Assembly: GCF_030435805.1 (NCBI RefSeq)
Contig: NC_081303.1
Location: 73,631,910 to 73,695,909, forward strand
Length of the DNA stretch: 64,000 bases
Source of the DNA: Mustela lutreola
Lineage: Eukaryota > Chordata > Mammalia > Carnivora > Mustelidae
Direction of reading: 5' to 3'
The position numbers and the translations under genes are program-made. Of this stretch, positions 42,182-53,929 are shown piece after piece (position 1 is the first letter of the stretch; every line of letters starts with the position of its first letter). The notes under the pieces are model-generated. The model ran no database searches, had not been told where the DNA came from, and worked only from the letters and a program-made list of their open reading frames with translations.

Positions 42182-45100
42182 ATGGAGGGCTGCCTGGGGG
42201 AGGAATCTTTTCAGATGTGGGAGCTCAACCGGCGCCTGGAGGCCTACCTGGCGCGGGTGAAGGCCCTAGAGGAGCAGAATGAGCTGCTCGGCGCGGAGCT
42301 CGGAGGCCTCCGGGCACAGACCGGGGATGCCTCCTGGCGGGCCCGTGCCGACGACGAGCTGGCGGCCCTGCGGGCCCTCGTCGACCAGCGCTGGCGGGAG
42401 AAGCACGCGGCCGAGGTGGCGCGCGACAACCTGGCGGAAGAGGTGGCGGGCGTGGCAGGCCAGTGCCAGCAGCAGCGGCTGGCGCGGGAGCGGGCGGCGG
42501 CCGAGGCGGCCCGCATCCGGCGTGCAGCCGAGGCCGAGAAGTGCGCCCAGACCCGGCTGAGCGCCCGGGCGGCGGAGCTGGAGCGCGAGCTGGAGGTGGT
42601 GTGCGTGGCGCACGAGGAAGAGCGCGCGGTCCTGAGCGCCCGGCCCCGCGCCCCCAGCCGGCCCGCCGCGCCCCGCGGGCCCCCCGCGCCCGCGCCGGAG
42701 CTGGAGGAGCTGGCGCGGCAGCTGGGCGACGCGTGGCGCGGGGCGGTGCGTGGCTACCAGGAGCGCGTGGCGCGCATGGAGACGTCGCTGGGCCAGGCCC
42801 GGGAGCGCTTGGGCCGCGCGGTGCAGGGCGCCCGCGAGGGTCGCCTGGAGCTGCAGCAGCTGCAGGCGGAGCGTGGCGGCCTCCGGGAGCGCAGGGCCGC
42901 GCTGGAGCAGAGGCTGGAGGGCCGCTGGCAGGAGCGGCTGCGTGCCACGGAGAAGTTCCAGGTGACAGGGGCAGGGCGGGGAGCCCTGCGGTCTCCGTGG
43001 GGCTCAGGGACCTGGGGAAGGCAGCGGGCTGCGGGATTGGTGGTGGCTGCCCAGTCAGGAGCCACTACTTAGAAAGCCCGTCCTGGTGCCAGAAGGCTGA
43101 CTTCCCCCACTTTGTCTAGAGTAGGGTGGGGGGTTCAGAGCCGTGTCAAAGAGCACACCCCTGGCCTGCCAGGAGGGTCAGGGGAGGGTCAGGCACAGGA
43201 CGGTCGGTGGCAGTGGCCTCCTCACTGGCCATAACCACCCCCTCCAGCACCCCCCAGCAGCGCTTCTCCTGGGCTCTGGTGTTGCTCAGAAGATGCACAG
43301 GTCCCCACTCCCAGCCCCCATTGCTCCCCAGCGCTGAGTCTGCCCAGTTCCTAACTGCCCCCTCCCCCTGACGAGAGGGGTTCAGTGGCCCCCATGTGCG
43401 GCCCCAGTCCCACTCCCCTGTAACGTCTGCTCAGCTCCCCCCCAGCACATTCCAGAGCCCGGGACAGCTGCTCCCCGTGACGCGGCACGGATGGGACCAG
43501 CAGCTGAGAAAATAGCCTCCCGCCTGGGCCAGACAGAGGTCTGGCCACCGCCACCTCCCACCTCTCCTCTCAGAGGAGAAAGATTCCAGAACATGTGGGA
43601 AGTGGAGGGGGTGGAGGCCTCGTGTGAGAACGGGAGACAGTGATCGGGACCCGGACTGCGGGCTCCAGGCCTCTTGATTAATCGTTTTTCCTTCTGCATC
43701 CACTTTTGTTCCCGTCTCCTCCCTGGAATCCGTCTCTCCTCCTCCCTCCCCTCCCCCTTCCTGTGGGAGCTGCAGTCCCATTCACTCCCAGAGGGCCGGA
43801 GGGGCCGCAGACCTCAGAAACCCCAGAGGGGGTGCCCTGGGCAGGACGTAGGGTTGTGGGGCGGGGGATCCACCAGGGAGCAGAGGGAGCTGCAGCCCAG
43901 GGGGCCCGCGGGTTCGTTAGGGGGGAAGCCTGCCCCTTCACGGGCTGTCCCCCCCTTGTTCTGCAGTCTGCTGTGGAGGCTCTGGAGCAGGAGAAGCTCG
44001 GCCTGCAGGGCCAGATCGCCCAGGTCCTGGAAGGTCGGCAGCAGCTGGCACAGCTCAAGATGTCCCTCAGCCTGGAGGTGGCTACCTACAGGTATGGGTT
44101 TCCGGGCCCGGCCAGGCGCACGGACGCGCACACCCCTTCCGAGGCCGGGTCACCACCAGAGGGGCCCAGAGCCATGGGTGGTGGGAACTGGGCTGCCGCC
44201 AGGAGCTGTGACTCCCGGCCAGCGTCCTACCCCACTAGGGCGTGTCCCACCAGAGCCCACCTGCTCCGGTGTGTGCTCAGGAACGAAAAAGTCTCCTGGG
44301 CCTAGGAGGTCCCCCAAGGGGGGGTGATGTTGCTGAGTGGGACGGCTTCAGGAGAGACCGCTGGACACACAGGCGTGGGGGGGTAGCTCTCCATCCAGAC
44401 CCCGCCTAGGGGCTGAAAAGCCCAGTCTGCACGTGTGTGTGCGTGCGCACGTGTGTGTATGCTCACGCCAAGAGGATGATGTCCCCGGGGAACCCCACAA
44501 AGGATGAACTGCAGGTTGGGGCCGGGGGCACCCGACCTGGGCCTTGGTCTCCTTGTCTGGAGGTGGGGGAGGGGCTGGGTGACATCCAAGGCCTCTTCCA
44601 TCCTGAATGTCAGGGGCCTGAATCCCCTTGAGCCCCAGCCCCCTGGCCCTGCCCAGCCCTGCCGCTGATCACATTTCCTGTTGGCTCCAGAAAGGCTGAG
44701 ACCGAGGAAGTGCTGCCTCTCTCAAAGCCACAGTCTCTTCTGGGAAATTGGCCTGGGGAGTTGCGGGGGGAACCCTGGGATGGAACTTGAGGATGGGGCT
44801 TTGCCTTCGGGTGGGGCCAGAGCTAGACCTGCAAGGGCAGTACCCCAAGAATTCACAGGCCACCCAAGACAGGGACCCCGGGACAGGATCAGGAGGTCAG
44901 GGAAGGCAGGGTCCTGAGAAGGAAGGTCAGTGAGGGACCTGAGATGAAGAAGAGGAACCCGAGCTCAGAGAGTCGGAGCCCCGTGGGCAAGGACAGAGGT
45001 GAGATCACGGCAGACACTAAGCAGACTCAGAGTCCTTGAGAGGAGCAGGAAGTGGATGCTCGGCACCCCCCACCCCATCCCCGGACCCTCCTCATTCCCC

Positions 45101-48100
45101 GTGGGGCACCAAGGCAGGGTCATGGACACAAAGACTGCCACTGCCCCCCAAAGGCTTGGGATCCAGAGTACTTAGAGATCCCAGGATGAGGGCTTCGACC
45201 CCCAGTCAAACCACCCGGGGAAAGGGTCAGGCCCGGCTTAACCACTGGTTTTTGAGGCATGAAAAGGATTTGGAGAGAGAGCGCGGAATTCATTTGCTTT
45301 TGTCCGTGACCAGCTTTGGGGGCCCTGGGGGAGAAGGAGGGAGCCTATCCCATGGGAACAGCATGAGAATTCCCACTTCCCTGGGAAGCCCCCCACTCAG
45401 ACCCTCCAGACTGAACTGTGGACAAAGGCGGTGATTAGCATGAGAATCGGCCCCACAGGGAGGATGAGATCACTGGCCTAGGGTTGGGGGTGGGGGCGGC
45501 TGTGTGGGTGTGTGCACACTGTGTGGACTGTGTGGGAATGTGCTGTGTGTGAGTCTGGCCGTGTGTCCCAAGCATGTGTGCGATGCTGTGGTTTCTGTCC
45601 ATGGGACTCCCCGGGCTCAGCCAAGTGTGATCCCACGTGTGGCTTTTGTGCGGCAGTGGGAATGAAGAGGAAGCCCGCAGGGCCAGGGACACTGGCTCAG
45701 CCGAGTCCTCCCAGGCCGGCTTGCCAGAGGCCTGTGGACAGACGGGCAGACGGCTGACCCCGCATCTCCTCCCTCATCCCCAGGACCCTCCTAGAGGCTG
45801 AGAATTCCAGGCTGCAGACCCCTGGTGGTGTTTCCAAGGCTTCTCTCTGCTTCCAGGGTAAGAGGAGGGGTCAGGCCCTGCCCCACCCCACCCCCTTCTT
45901 TGCTCTTTAAGCCCCAGAGTAATTCCTATCCTGGGAGACCCAGTCTAGGTCTTGAGTCCTTGGCCTCCGGTACCAGTGAGTGGACTCTCAGCCGAGCCAG
46001 TGGAAGGTGGGGCAGGGCTCACGGGCACTCTTGCCAGAAGTGGTAGCTGCTTCGAAACTCCCCGCCAGTCCCTACTGACACTGTCTCTTCCCCTCTGCCT
46101 TTCCAGACCCTAAGCTGGAGCTGCATTTCCCTGGGACCCCAGAGGGCCGGCATCTGGGACCTTTGCTTTCTGCCCTGAGCCCTACTTCCCTCTCCTTACC
46201 CTTGCCTGATACCCTTGAGACACCTGTGCCAGGCTTTCTGAAGAGCCGAGAATTCCTCCAGGCCCGTACCCCAACCCTGGCCAGCACCCCCATCCCACCC
46301 ACACTTCCGGCTCCCTGCGCTGTTATAGATGCAGAGATCGGAGCCCAGGATGCCCCCCTCTCCCTGCTCCAGCCACAGATTGGGAGGGAGCAGGCCCCAG
46401 AGGCTATGCAGGCTCTGGCCATCCCTTCCAGCATTCTGCCAGGACCAGAGGAGCCTGGGGGTGAGCAACAAGAGGCCGGTACTGGCCAGTCTTCTGAGGA
46501 TCACACCTCCTTGGCCCCAAGTCTCAGCCCAGACCCCTGTAGTTTAGAGGCCAAAGGGAGAGAACCCAGTGGGTCTAGAATGGTTAGCAGATTCCAGGAC
46601 GAAGGTGAAGGGCAAATTTGGGGGCTGGCAGAGAAAGAAACTGCCATAGAGGTAAAAATGGTGAATAGTTTGCAGCAGGAAACACGGCAAGAAGATGGGG
46701 CTCTGAACATGAAGGAAATCCAAGACTCCCAGGGTCCTTTGGAAGAAGAAACTCTGAAGTCTGTGGAAGAGGAAATTCAAGAGTCGCTGATATCTCTGGA
46801 AAAACAGAGCCACGAGACACTGAGATCTCTAGAGGCGAATCCAGAATCTCTGAGATCTTTAGAAGAAGAGAGGTTAGATGCATCAAAAGATCTAGAAAAG
46901 GAGAATCAAGAGCTATTGACATCTTTAGAAGAGAAGGATGTAGAAGTACTGAGACCTCTAGAAAAAGAGACTCAAGGGCTACTTAAACCTGTAGGAAAAG
47001 AGGACCCACAGACATTGCAATCTGTAGAAAAGGAGAATGGAGAACTAATGGGGTCTCTTGAAGGTAATGGAGAGACATTTTTATATCCAGAAAAGGAAAA
47101 TCATGTGTTAGAAAGGTGTCTAGAAGAGAACTTTGAGTCAATGAGAGATTCAGAAAAGGAGACTCAAGAGCCATTGAGATCTCTAGAAGATGAGAATCTA
47201 GAGAACTTGAGACTACTAGAAAAAGAAAACCAAGAGTCTCTCAACTCTCCAGAAGATGAGAAGCATAAGACCTTGAGACCTCCAGAAAAAGAGAACCAGG
47301 AACCAGTGAGGTGTCTAGAAAAAGACGACCAGGGGACATTGAGACCTCTAGAAAAAGAGAACCAGGAGTCCTTGAGGTCTCTAGAAGAAGAGGACCAGGA
47401 ATCAATGAGACCTCTAGAAGAAGAATACCAGGAGCCAGAGAGGTCTGTAGGAGATGAGAACCAGGAGACATTGGGATCTCTAGAAAAAGAGAAACAGAGG
47501 TCCTTGGGGTCTCTAGAAGAAGAGGACCAGAAGATAGTGATACCTGTAGAAGAGAACCAGGAGGCAGTGAGGTCTCTAGAAGAAGACCAGGAGACACTGA
47601 ATCCCCTAGAAGAAGAATACCAGGAGCCAGTGAAGTCTGTAGAAGATGAGAACCAGGAGACATTGGGATCTCTAGAAAAAGAGACCCAGAGGTCCTTGAG
47701 GTCTCTAGAAGAGGACCGAGAGACAGTGAGACCTCTAGAAAATGAACACCAGGAACCAATGGTGTCTCTAGTAGAAGAAGACCAGGCAATACTGAGACTT
47801 TTAGAAAAAGAGAACCACGAGTCAATGAAGTCTCTAGAAGATGAGAACCAGGAGACCTTGGGATCCCTGGAAAAAGAGAATCAGAGGTCCTTGGGGTCTC
47901 TAGAAGAAGAAGGCCAGGAGACAGTGAGTCCTCTAGAAAAAGAAAACCAGGAGCCAGTGGAGTGCCTAGAAGAAGAAGGCCAGGAGACTTTGAGATCTCT
48001 AGAAAAAGAGAATCAGGATCCAGTGGGGTGTCTAGTAGAAGAAGACCAGGCAACATTAAGATCTCTAGAAAAGGTGAAACCAGAGCCACCAATGTCTCTC

Positions 48101-50584
48101 GGAAAAGACCAGGAGATATTTAGATCTCTTGAAAATGAGAATCAACAGTTATTATGGTTCCTAAAAGAAGAGAGCAGCAAGGCAAGGAGATCTTCAGAGT
48201 CAGAGAATCTAGAACCACCAAAGTCTACAGGAAGCGATTTGGGAATATTGAAATCTCTAGAAACTCAAGAGCCACTGTGGTCTCCAGAAGAAATGAGTCA
48301 GAAGACAACAAAACCTCTAGACAAGGAAATTCAAGAACCACTGGAGTCTGTGGAAGACGGCCAGGAGATGCCGAGGCCTCTAGAAAAGGAGGCTCGAGAA
48401 TCACTGGGCCGTGTGGGTGAGTGGAACCTAGAGAATCAGGGGCCTCCAGAAGAGCTGGGTCAGGAAAGCCAAAGGTCCCCGGCTGAGGAAGAGATCCCCA
48501 CACAGACGGGGGACCTGGAGCCGCTGAGGTCTCTGAAAGAGGCAGGACGGCAGTCGCCAGCGCGTGCCCACCAGCAGGGGCGGGAAGACACGCTGGGATG
48601 TGGAGAACAGGATCAGGATTCGCCCCCTGGCAGGGCGGCGGCGGGCCAGGAAGCTGAGGCAAAGCCCATCATCGTGAGGGAGTCCGGTGGCTTCGCGGGG
48701 AAGGAGGAGCCTGAGGGGTGCGGACAACTGTGGCTGGCTGCTGCAGGGGAGGCCTGGAGTGCTGGCGAGGGGCATCCGGGGAGCCCGGAGCCCCGAGAGC
48801 AGAGAGCGCCAGTTGAGGGAGCCAGCGGGGAGGGAGGCATTGAGGGCTTCCGGGACCCCGAAGGGCCACCAGAGCAAGTCCGGGCGCCAGGCATCCAACC
48901 TGCCCAGGAAGTATCTGAGGCGAGAGAGCTGGTGTTGGAAGGTGGACAGGAGTCCCCCGGGGGGGACCAGGCCTCCCCAGAGGTCACTTTGGGGTTAGGG
49001 ACAGCTATGGGCGAGTCTGCCGTGGGAAGCTGGCAGGGACCAGAGCGGGAGGTGGGGGGGCCGGAGGACCCAGGCTGCCCGGCCAGAGAGGAGGGGACGA
49101 CACCACCCACAGGCAAGGAAGGTTTGGAGGGAGAGAGGAGGCAGGGCTCAGAAGGGTCCAGAGAGGACCCAGAGGAGGCAGATGCTCTGGACCCAGAGCT
49201 TTCCACCCTGTCCAGGAGGAGCATGGACCCCCTGGAACCTTCCAGAGGCTGGGAGGAGGCAGAGCTGGAGGCCCCCTGGGGAGCAGAGTCCGAGCTCCCC
49301 GCCGAGACCGAGGGCCCCTCTCCCGGGGGAAGCAGTAGGGGTGCCCCTTGGCCCGGGCCACTGGCGTTGGAGGAAGCAGGAGAGGCAGAGCTAGTGCTGG
49401 GGCCCACTGAGCCCCGGGCACCGACCCCAATCCCTGGAGATGCCCCTGGGCTCCAGCTCCTGGCTGAGGGGAGCCGGGAGGCTGGCTGGGGGCTGGAGGG
49501 CAGAGCGGAGGCTCTGGCAGGGGTGGAGGGGGAGCAGGAGGGCTTGGGTTCTGAGGGCGGCGCTGAGGACCTCCGGGAGGGCGAGAACAGGGAAGACAGT
49601 GAGGCTGACGAGCTTGGGGAGACTCTCCCGGACCCCACTCCGCTGGGCCTCTATCTCCAGCCCCGGGCCTCCCCCAGGTGGGATCCGGTCGGAGAGCCGA
49701 GGCCCTCCCCGCAAGGGGAGGCCAGAAAGGAAGGCTGGAGCCCTCCCGTCCCGACCTCTGAGGGCTGTGGGGCCCAGCGAGGGGGTGGGGAGGACCAGGA
49801 CGAGGAGGAGGAATGCGGGCAGGACTCTGACTTGTCGGAGGAGTTTGAGGACCTGGAGGCTGAGGCTTCTCGCCTCCCCCGGGTCCCCAGGGAGGCTGTG
49901 GAACCTCTGGGCCGAGCTCCTGAGCCTGCAGCCTGGGCCGGGGAGGGCGAGTCGGACGGGTTTGCGGATGAGGAAGAGAGTGGGGAGGAGGGAGAGGAAG
50001 ACAAGGAAGAAGAGGATGGGGGGCAGCCAGGGGCCGGCCCGCGGGGCCCAGGGTCCTCTGTCCGTCCCCTCCCGGCCCTGAATGGCCCTCCGAGAGGGAA
50101 CTTCCCGGGGTTTGAGGCCACAGATGGCACCGTCCCCTGGGTTGACGGCCCAAGGGACGCGGCCGCTGGTGTCCGGAGAACCGCCCTGGAGACTGAGTCC
50201 CAGGACAGCTCGGAGCCCTCGGGCTCGGACGGGGAGTCTGGCCCCGTTTCCTTGGAGAGGGAGGACCAGGTCCCCGACCCTCTGGGAACACTCGGTGGGG
50301 TGGGGAACAGCCTGGGTGTCCCTGGCCAGGGCCCCAGCCTGAAGGAGGAGTTGGAGCGTGTGAGTGGGGGGGCGGTGAACGGGCTGCAGCAGTCTGACAG
50401 AGGAGAGCAGGGGACACTGGGGGGCCCCGAGGGGGACCCAGGCAGCCCCTTGGAGGAGGAGGACAATGAGGGGGGTGCCCTGAAGTCCCCTTGGGCAGGA
50501 CCTCCTCTTCACCTGGGCGTGGGCCAGTTCCTGAAGTTCACGCCAAGGGATGATGTCGACTCCTGGTCCTCAGGGGAGGACTAG
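42182..50584 (+). CDS. NES: NES, nestin (type VI intermediate filament protein), complete
   Basis: Cytoskeletal filament protein of neural and other progenitors that co-assembles with vimentin. Four exons: 42182-42961, 43967-44091, 45784-45857, 46107-50584, 5457 nt and 1818 aa, longer than human (1621). All introns are GT-AG. The head is only 7 residues (MEGCLGE), then the coiled-coil rod begins SFQMWELNRRLEAYLARVKA and ends with the helix-termination region LSLEVATYRTLLEAE (about 293-307). The 1.5-kresidue tail, almost all in exon 4, opens TPGGVSKASLCFQDPKLE. It carries a long block of 11-residue acidic repeats such as ENQETLGSLEK (about 46.75-48.3 kb), then an E/G/P-rich part and the conserved acidic end ESDGFADEEESGEEGEE and SWSSGED. 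The repeat DNA is purine-rich and lower in GC than flanks, and accounts for the extra length. Confidence 0.98.
45291..45304 (+). promoter_or_regulatory. Second POU/SOX-like site in NES intron 2
   Basis: CATTTGCTTTTGTC joins an octamer-like ATTTGC to an inverted SOX-like ACAAAAG, about 120 bp upstream of the stronger element. Inference from motif shape only. Confidence 0.3.
45421..45450 (+). promoter_or_regulatory. NES: NES intron 2 neural enhancer core: SOX and POU sites
   Basis: GACAAAGG (SOX site ACAAAG, 45422-45427) is followed six bases later by ATTAGCATGAGAATC (POU site ATTAGCAT, 45434-45441). The arrangement and flanks match the published SOX/POU core of the mammalian nestin second-intron enhancer as I remember it. 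It lies in the second intron, as expected. Confidence 0.8.
45490..45560 (+). repeat. TG-rich low-complexity tract
   Basis: Irregular TGTGTGG/TGTGTGC repeats in NES intron 2, about 50 bp after the enhancer core. A similar GT-rich tract is at about 44424-44460. Confidence 0.6.
47250..48120 (+). repeat. NES: Coding tandem repeat, 33-bp unit within a ~195-bp higher-order unit (nestin tail)
   Basis: Each unit encodes about 11 residues of the form E-(E/K)-E-x-Q-E-x-x-x-(S/P)-L, with the DNA word TCTCTAGAA at most joints. The block starting GATGAGAACCAGGAGA recurs at 47453, 47645 and 47840, so six units form a 192-195 bp higher-order repeat present at least three times. Confidence 0.85.
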
Positions 50585-51048
50585 AGAGCAGCTCGCTCGC
50601 TGAGGACTCGGGGTGTGTGTGCGTGTTGGGGGGTCCCTATGTCCCCTCCCTGCTCAGAGGCAGAACTCCTTAAGTTATGATCCCTCGACCCGTGGCCTCT
50701 GTCCCAGAGGCCTGACCGGCCAGGGTGAAGCAGGGGTGAGTCCCGAGAACAGAGGCTCCGGAATGCACCCCAGCCCGCAGACCCTGCTGTCCCAGGAGGC
50801 TGCAGCCGGCCGAACCACCGTAGGACTAGGCCCCTTTCCTGCCACACCCCTTCTCCCCTCCTGTCCTCTGGGAAGGGCTCCCCCCAGGGCAGGGGGCTAT
50901 GGTGGTCCTCACCGCAGGGCTCCCCTGCCCTGTCCCTCCTCGCTGCACCCTTGCAGGGGGTCTGGCCACCGGGGGAGGGGGTGCTCCCAGGCCCTGGCCG
51001 CCCCCACCCCGTGTTCCTGCCGTGTTGAGTCTGGCTCATCCCTGCCTG

Positions 51049-51054
51049 AATAAA
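51049..51054 (+). terminator. NES: NES poly(A) signal AATAAA
   Basis: AATAAA followed by TTTGGTCTTTG, 465 bp after the nestin stop. Cleavage expected near 51070. Confidence 0.88.
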
Positions 51055-51074
51055 GCAATCTTTGGTCTTTGACA

Positions 51075-52655
51075 TCTGGACTCTAACATCTGGACTCTTC
51101 CTTCCCTGGGGTGGGGGGGTCCTCGGGGCCCGGTGGAGTAAAGATGGGGTGACTGGGGACGAAGCTAGTGCGAGGGAGGGGCTGCCTCTGCGGAGAGAAG
51201 GAACGGGAAGGCCTCCCGGGGCCCAGGGTGGGGGGCGAGTGGCCGTCCAGGTGACCCTGTGCTGGCAGAAGCCAGGGCCATCATCATCTCTGCCCACAGC
51301 ACTGATGACAGGGATTAGGCTGGGGGCCGCCCCACCATCGGCTTCCTCCCTGCCACCCCCGGCCCCTCAGTGCCGCCAGGATAATGAACCCCTTGCCTCC
51401 AAACCCTAACAGTCGTCTGGCCTGCGATGCCGACTCCACAGGGCTGGGTCAGAGCGGGAGGAGGGCGGCTGTGTGGCCCCTGCTCAGTGTTTGACCTCTC
51501 TGGACCTCAGACTCAGCCGCAGTGAGAGGCGCTGGGCTGGGTGGCAGGGAAGGGGTGTGGGGAGACCCTCAGGGGCAGGAAGAACCAGAGGAGGCGAGGT
51601 TCGGCCTGGGGTACCCCCTCTCCTTGCCGCTGCTCCTCCCCGCCCCCTCCTCTCTTCCCAGAAGGGCTCTGGGTCCGTGAGGGCCGGGAGAGGCCAAGGG
51701 TTCCCGGGTTAGATGGGGCCCTAGGCCTTGAAGTCAAGATACACAGAGAGAAACCGCTGGGGCTCTGGCTCACGGGGGCTCTGGCTCTCTGCCCCTCTAA
51801 GCCTCTGGCTGGGGGCGGGGTTAAGGACCCGAGAAAGAAACTTCCCACACTGGGAGGCTGGCCCAGGTCTGGGAGCTCTACCTCTCCCCAGGCGCAAGGC
51901 TGAGGGCCGGAGGACAATGAGAAGACAAGACCCAGGCCCGCTGGCTCCCACTCAGGTTCTCTGGCCAAAGAGGGGTGGGCAGATGGACAGGAGGCCCCGA
52001 TAGACTCCCGCTGTGCCCCTCTCCACGCGGGAGTCTCTGTCTTGGGACCCAGGCCCTCATGTCACATACACCCTGCCCTTGGGTGCAGGAGCCACTCTGT
52101 CCCCACCCTTCTGGCAGCCCAAGGTCCTGAGCTCCTTCCTGTACCCAGTGCTGACAAGGCCGGTCTGATCCCGCCAGCCCGCGGGGCCCGGGGGCCAGCA
52201 CTCGGCGTCCAGGCAAGTAGGGCCACCCGCTGCCCCTGTCATGGGACAGAGGAGCCCTATGCTTGATCTCCCCAGGCCCTCGGGCACTGCCGCCTGGGCC
52301 AGGGGCCAAGGACAAGAGGCCAGGCCAAGCCGTCCTTCCCTGTCCCCGGGTGTCCCTCCTGCCCCCGACACTGGGATCCCTGATCCCCTACAGGGTCACC
52401 CCCACAATCCTGAACAGGGGAAGGATGCGAGTGAGACAGAAGTCAGGGCTTCCGGAAAGGGGGTGTGTAGTGGGAGGCGTGTTCTCTTTGGAAATGGCCG
52501 TCTGTCCGTGCGATACGAGAAATGAAGGTTGGACAGTAACAGGGTCATTCCGGGAGCTTGTAAGAGTGAGTGTCGCTTTTCAGGAGACTCTGCTGAGCAC
52601 TTGCTACGTGCTGTCACTGTACAGACTCCGAGAATCCGGGGTTCCTTGCTCCCTT
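51075..52655. other. NES-BCAN intergenic, no gene recognised
   Basis: GC-rich sequence. Possible MIR scrap at about 51485-51515 ('tttgacctctctggacctcag'). Confidence 0.4.
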
Positions 52656-52659
52656 CTTC

Positions 52660-52858
52660 TTTTTTTTTTTTTTTTAAGAGACTTTATTTATTTATTTGAC
52701 AGAGAGAGAGAGATCGAGAGAGATCGCAAGTAGGCAGAGAGGCAGGCAGAGAGAGAGGGGAAAGAGGCTCCCCGCTGCGGGGCTCGATCCCAGGACCCTG
52801 AGATCACGACCTGAGCCAAAAGCAGAGGCTTTAACCCACCGAGCCACCCAGGCGTCCC
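52660..52858 (-). repeat. CAN-SINE (SINEC), full length, minus orientation
   Basis: T-run and (TTTA)n tail at the left, GA/CT block, GGTCGTGATCTCAGGGTCCT and GGGACGCCTGGGTGGCTCGG head on the minus strand. No clear target-site duplication seen. Confidence 0.92.
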
Positions 52859-53039
52859 GAAGAAGGGCTTCTGAAGTCACATTCGAAGACAGAGCCGAGG
52901 AGGAGGTTATGGGAGCGTAAAAGGAGGGACCTTGCCTGATCTGGTCTGGGGGGGGGGGGGGAGGGGGGGGAGGATCCTTGCCCCTGTAAAATCCCGGGGC
53001 CAAACCAGAGAGCCTGGGGGGTTGTGGAGCAGAAGGAAG

Positions 53040-53650
53040 GCACGTGTGACCAGAGGTGGAGGATGATGGGGGAGAAGGTTCACAGGGAGACTAAGGAGAG
53101 TCTGAGTCTCTGGGCTGAGGCCTTGTCTGGTGGCCAGGAAGTGTGCCCGTCTTCTTGGGGGAATGAAGAGCCAATGCTGGGCTTGAAGGATGCAGCACGA
53201 CCAGATTTGTGTTTTCAATGTGACCTCTGTCGGCTGGGCCAGGATAAGCGTCGGGGTGGCTACTGCAATGGTCTGGGCAGGGGCGCTGGCAGGAGGGAAG
53301 AAGAGGACAGAAGTAAGAGACGCAGGATCTCAGCTCTTGGTGGCCTGCCGTGGGGGATGGAGGAGCGTGTGGCAGCCGAGGTTCCCAGGTTTTCACTGGG
53401 GCAACAGGAAGGGGGTTCCCATCTTCTGAGCTGGAGAATCTGGAGGGGCTGCCTTGGGGTTCGGAAGAGAAGGCCAGGGTGGGGACAAGAGCAGGAGGGT
53501 GGGTGGCCTGGGGTAACCCAGAGAGCCCAGGAGAGAGCTCCAGGCCAGGGAATGGGAGGACCCGGGCCCTCGCACCTCAGCGGACCCTGTCCTCTTGGAA
53601 AGTTCCAGGAGAGCGCGGACTTTGTCTAGCCCAGGGTCTCTGCGGGCCCC
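53040..53650 (+). repeat. Old LINE2-like repeat
   Basis: 'accagatttgtgttttcaatgtgacctctgtcggctg' (degraded) followed by 'ggtggctactgcaatggtctgggcagg' matches the same ancient repeat seen near 6.4 kb and 16.6 kb. Family name uncertain; edges approximate. Confidence 0.45.
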
Positions 53651-53915
53651 CAGGGTGCTCAGCAAACAGGTACAGAATGAATGAACCGAGGAATGAATGA
53701 GGGAAGGAACCGATGAGGTCAGACAACAGGAAGCGTTAGGGAGGGTGGGTCCCCGGAGGAGCAGGCGGCACCGTCCCTCCAGCACCACCCCCCACCGGGA
53801 GGACAAGCGTGGGGTTATTCTGGGGCCTCTGCCGCCACCGCCGTAAATACAGCTCGGAGGGGCGGGGGCGGGGTGGGGGGCCGGAGGTGGCTGCCTCCGT
53901 TTGTTTGGGGCACTT

Positions 53916-53925
53916 CCTTATAAGG
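53916..53925. promoter_or_regulatory. Perfect CArG (SRF) box
   Basis: CCTTATAAGG, a palindromic match to CC(A/T)6GG, within a GC-rich segment between NES and BCAN. Confidence 0.5.
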
Positions 53926-53929
53926 CCGT

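Noticed and set aside
47241-48092. Long minus-strand open frame of 283 codons, rich in L, P and S, antisense to nestin exon 4.
   Set aside because: It mirrors the nestin repeat read in the opposite direction; the unit length and composition keep it stop-free. No start context, splice or homology supports it.
47250-48120. Regularly spaced short repeats, considered as a CRISPR-like array.
   Set aside because: They are coding 33-bp units of nestin in a mammalian genome, without unique spacers.
49005-50417. 470-codon minus-strand frame opposite the nestin C-terminal tail.
   Set aside because: Proline/glycine/serine low-complexity shadow of the G- and E-rich coding strand; nestin itself is clearly the real frame.
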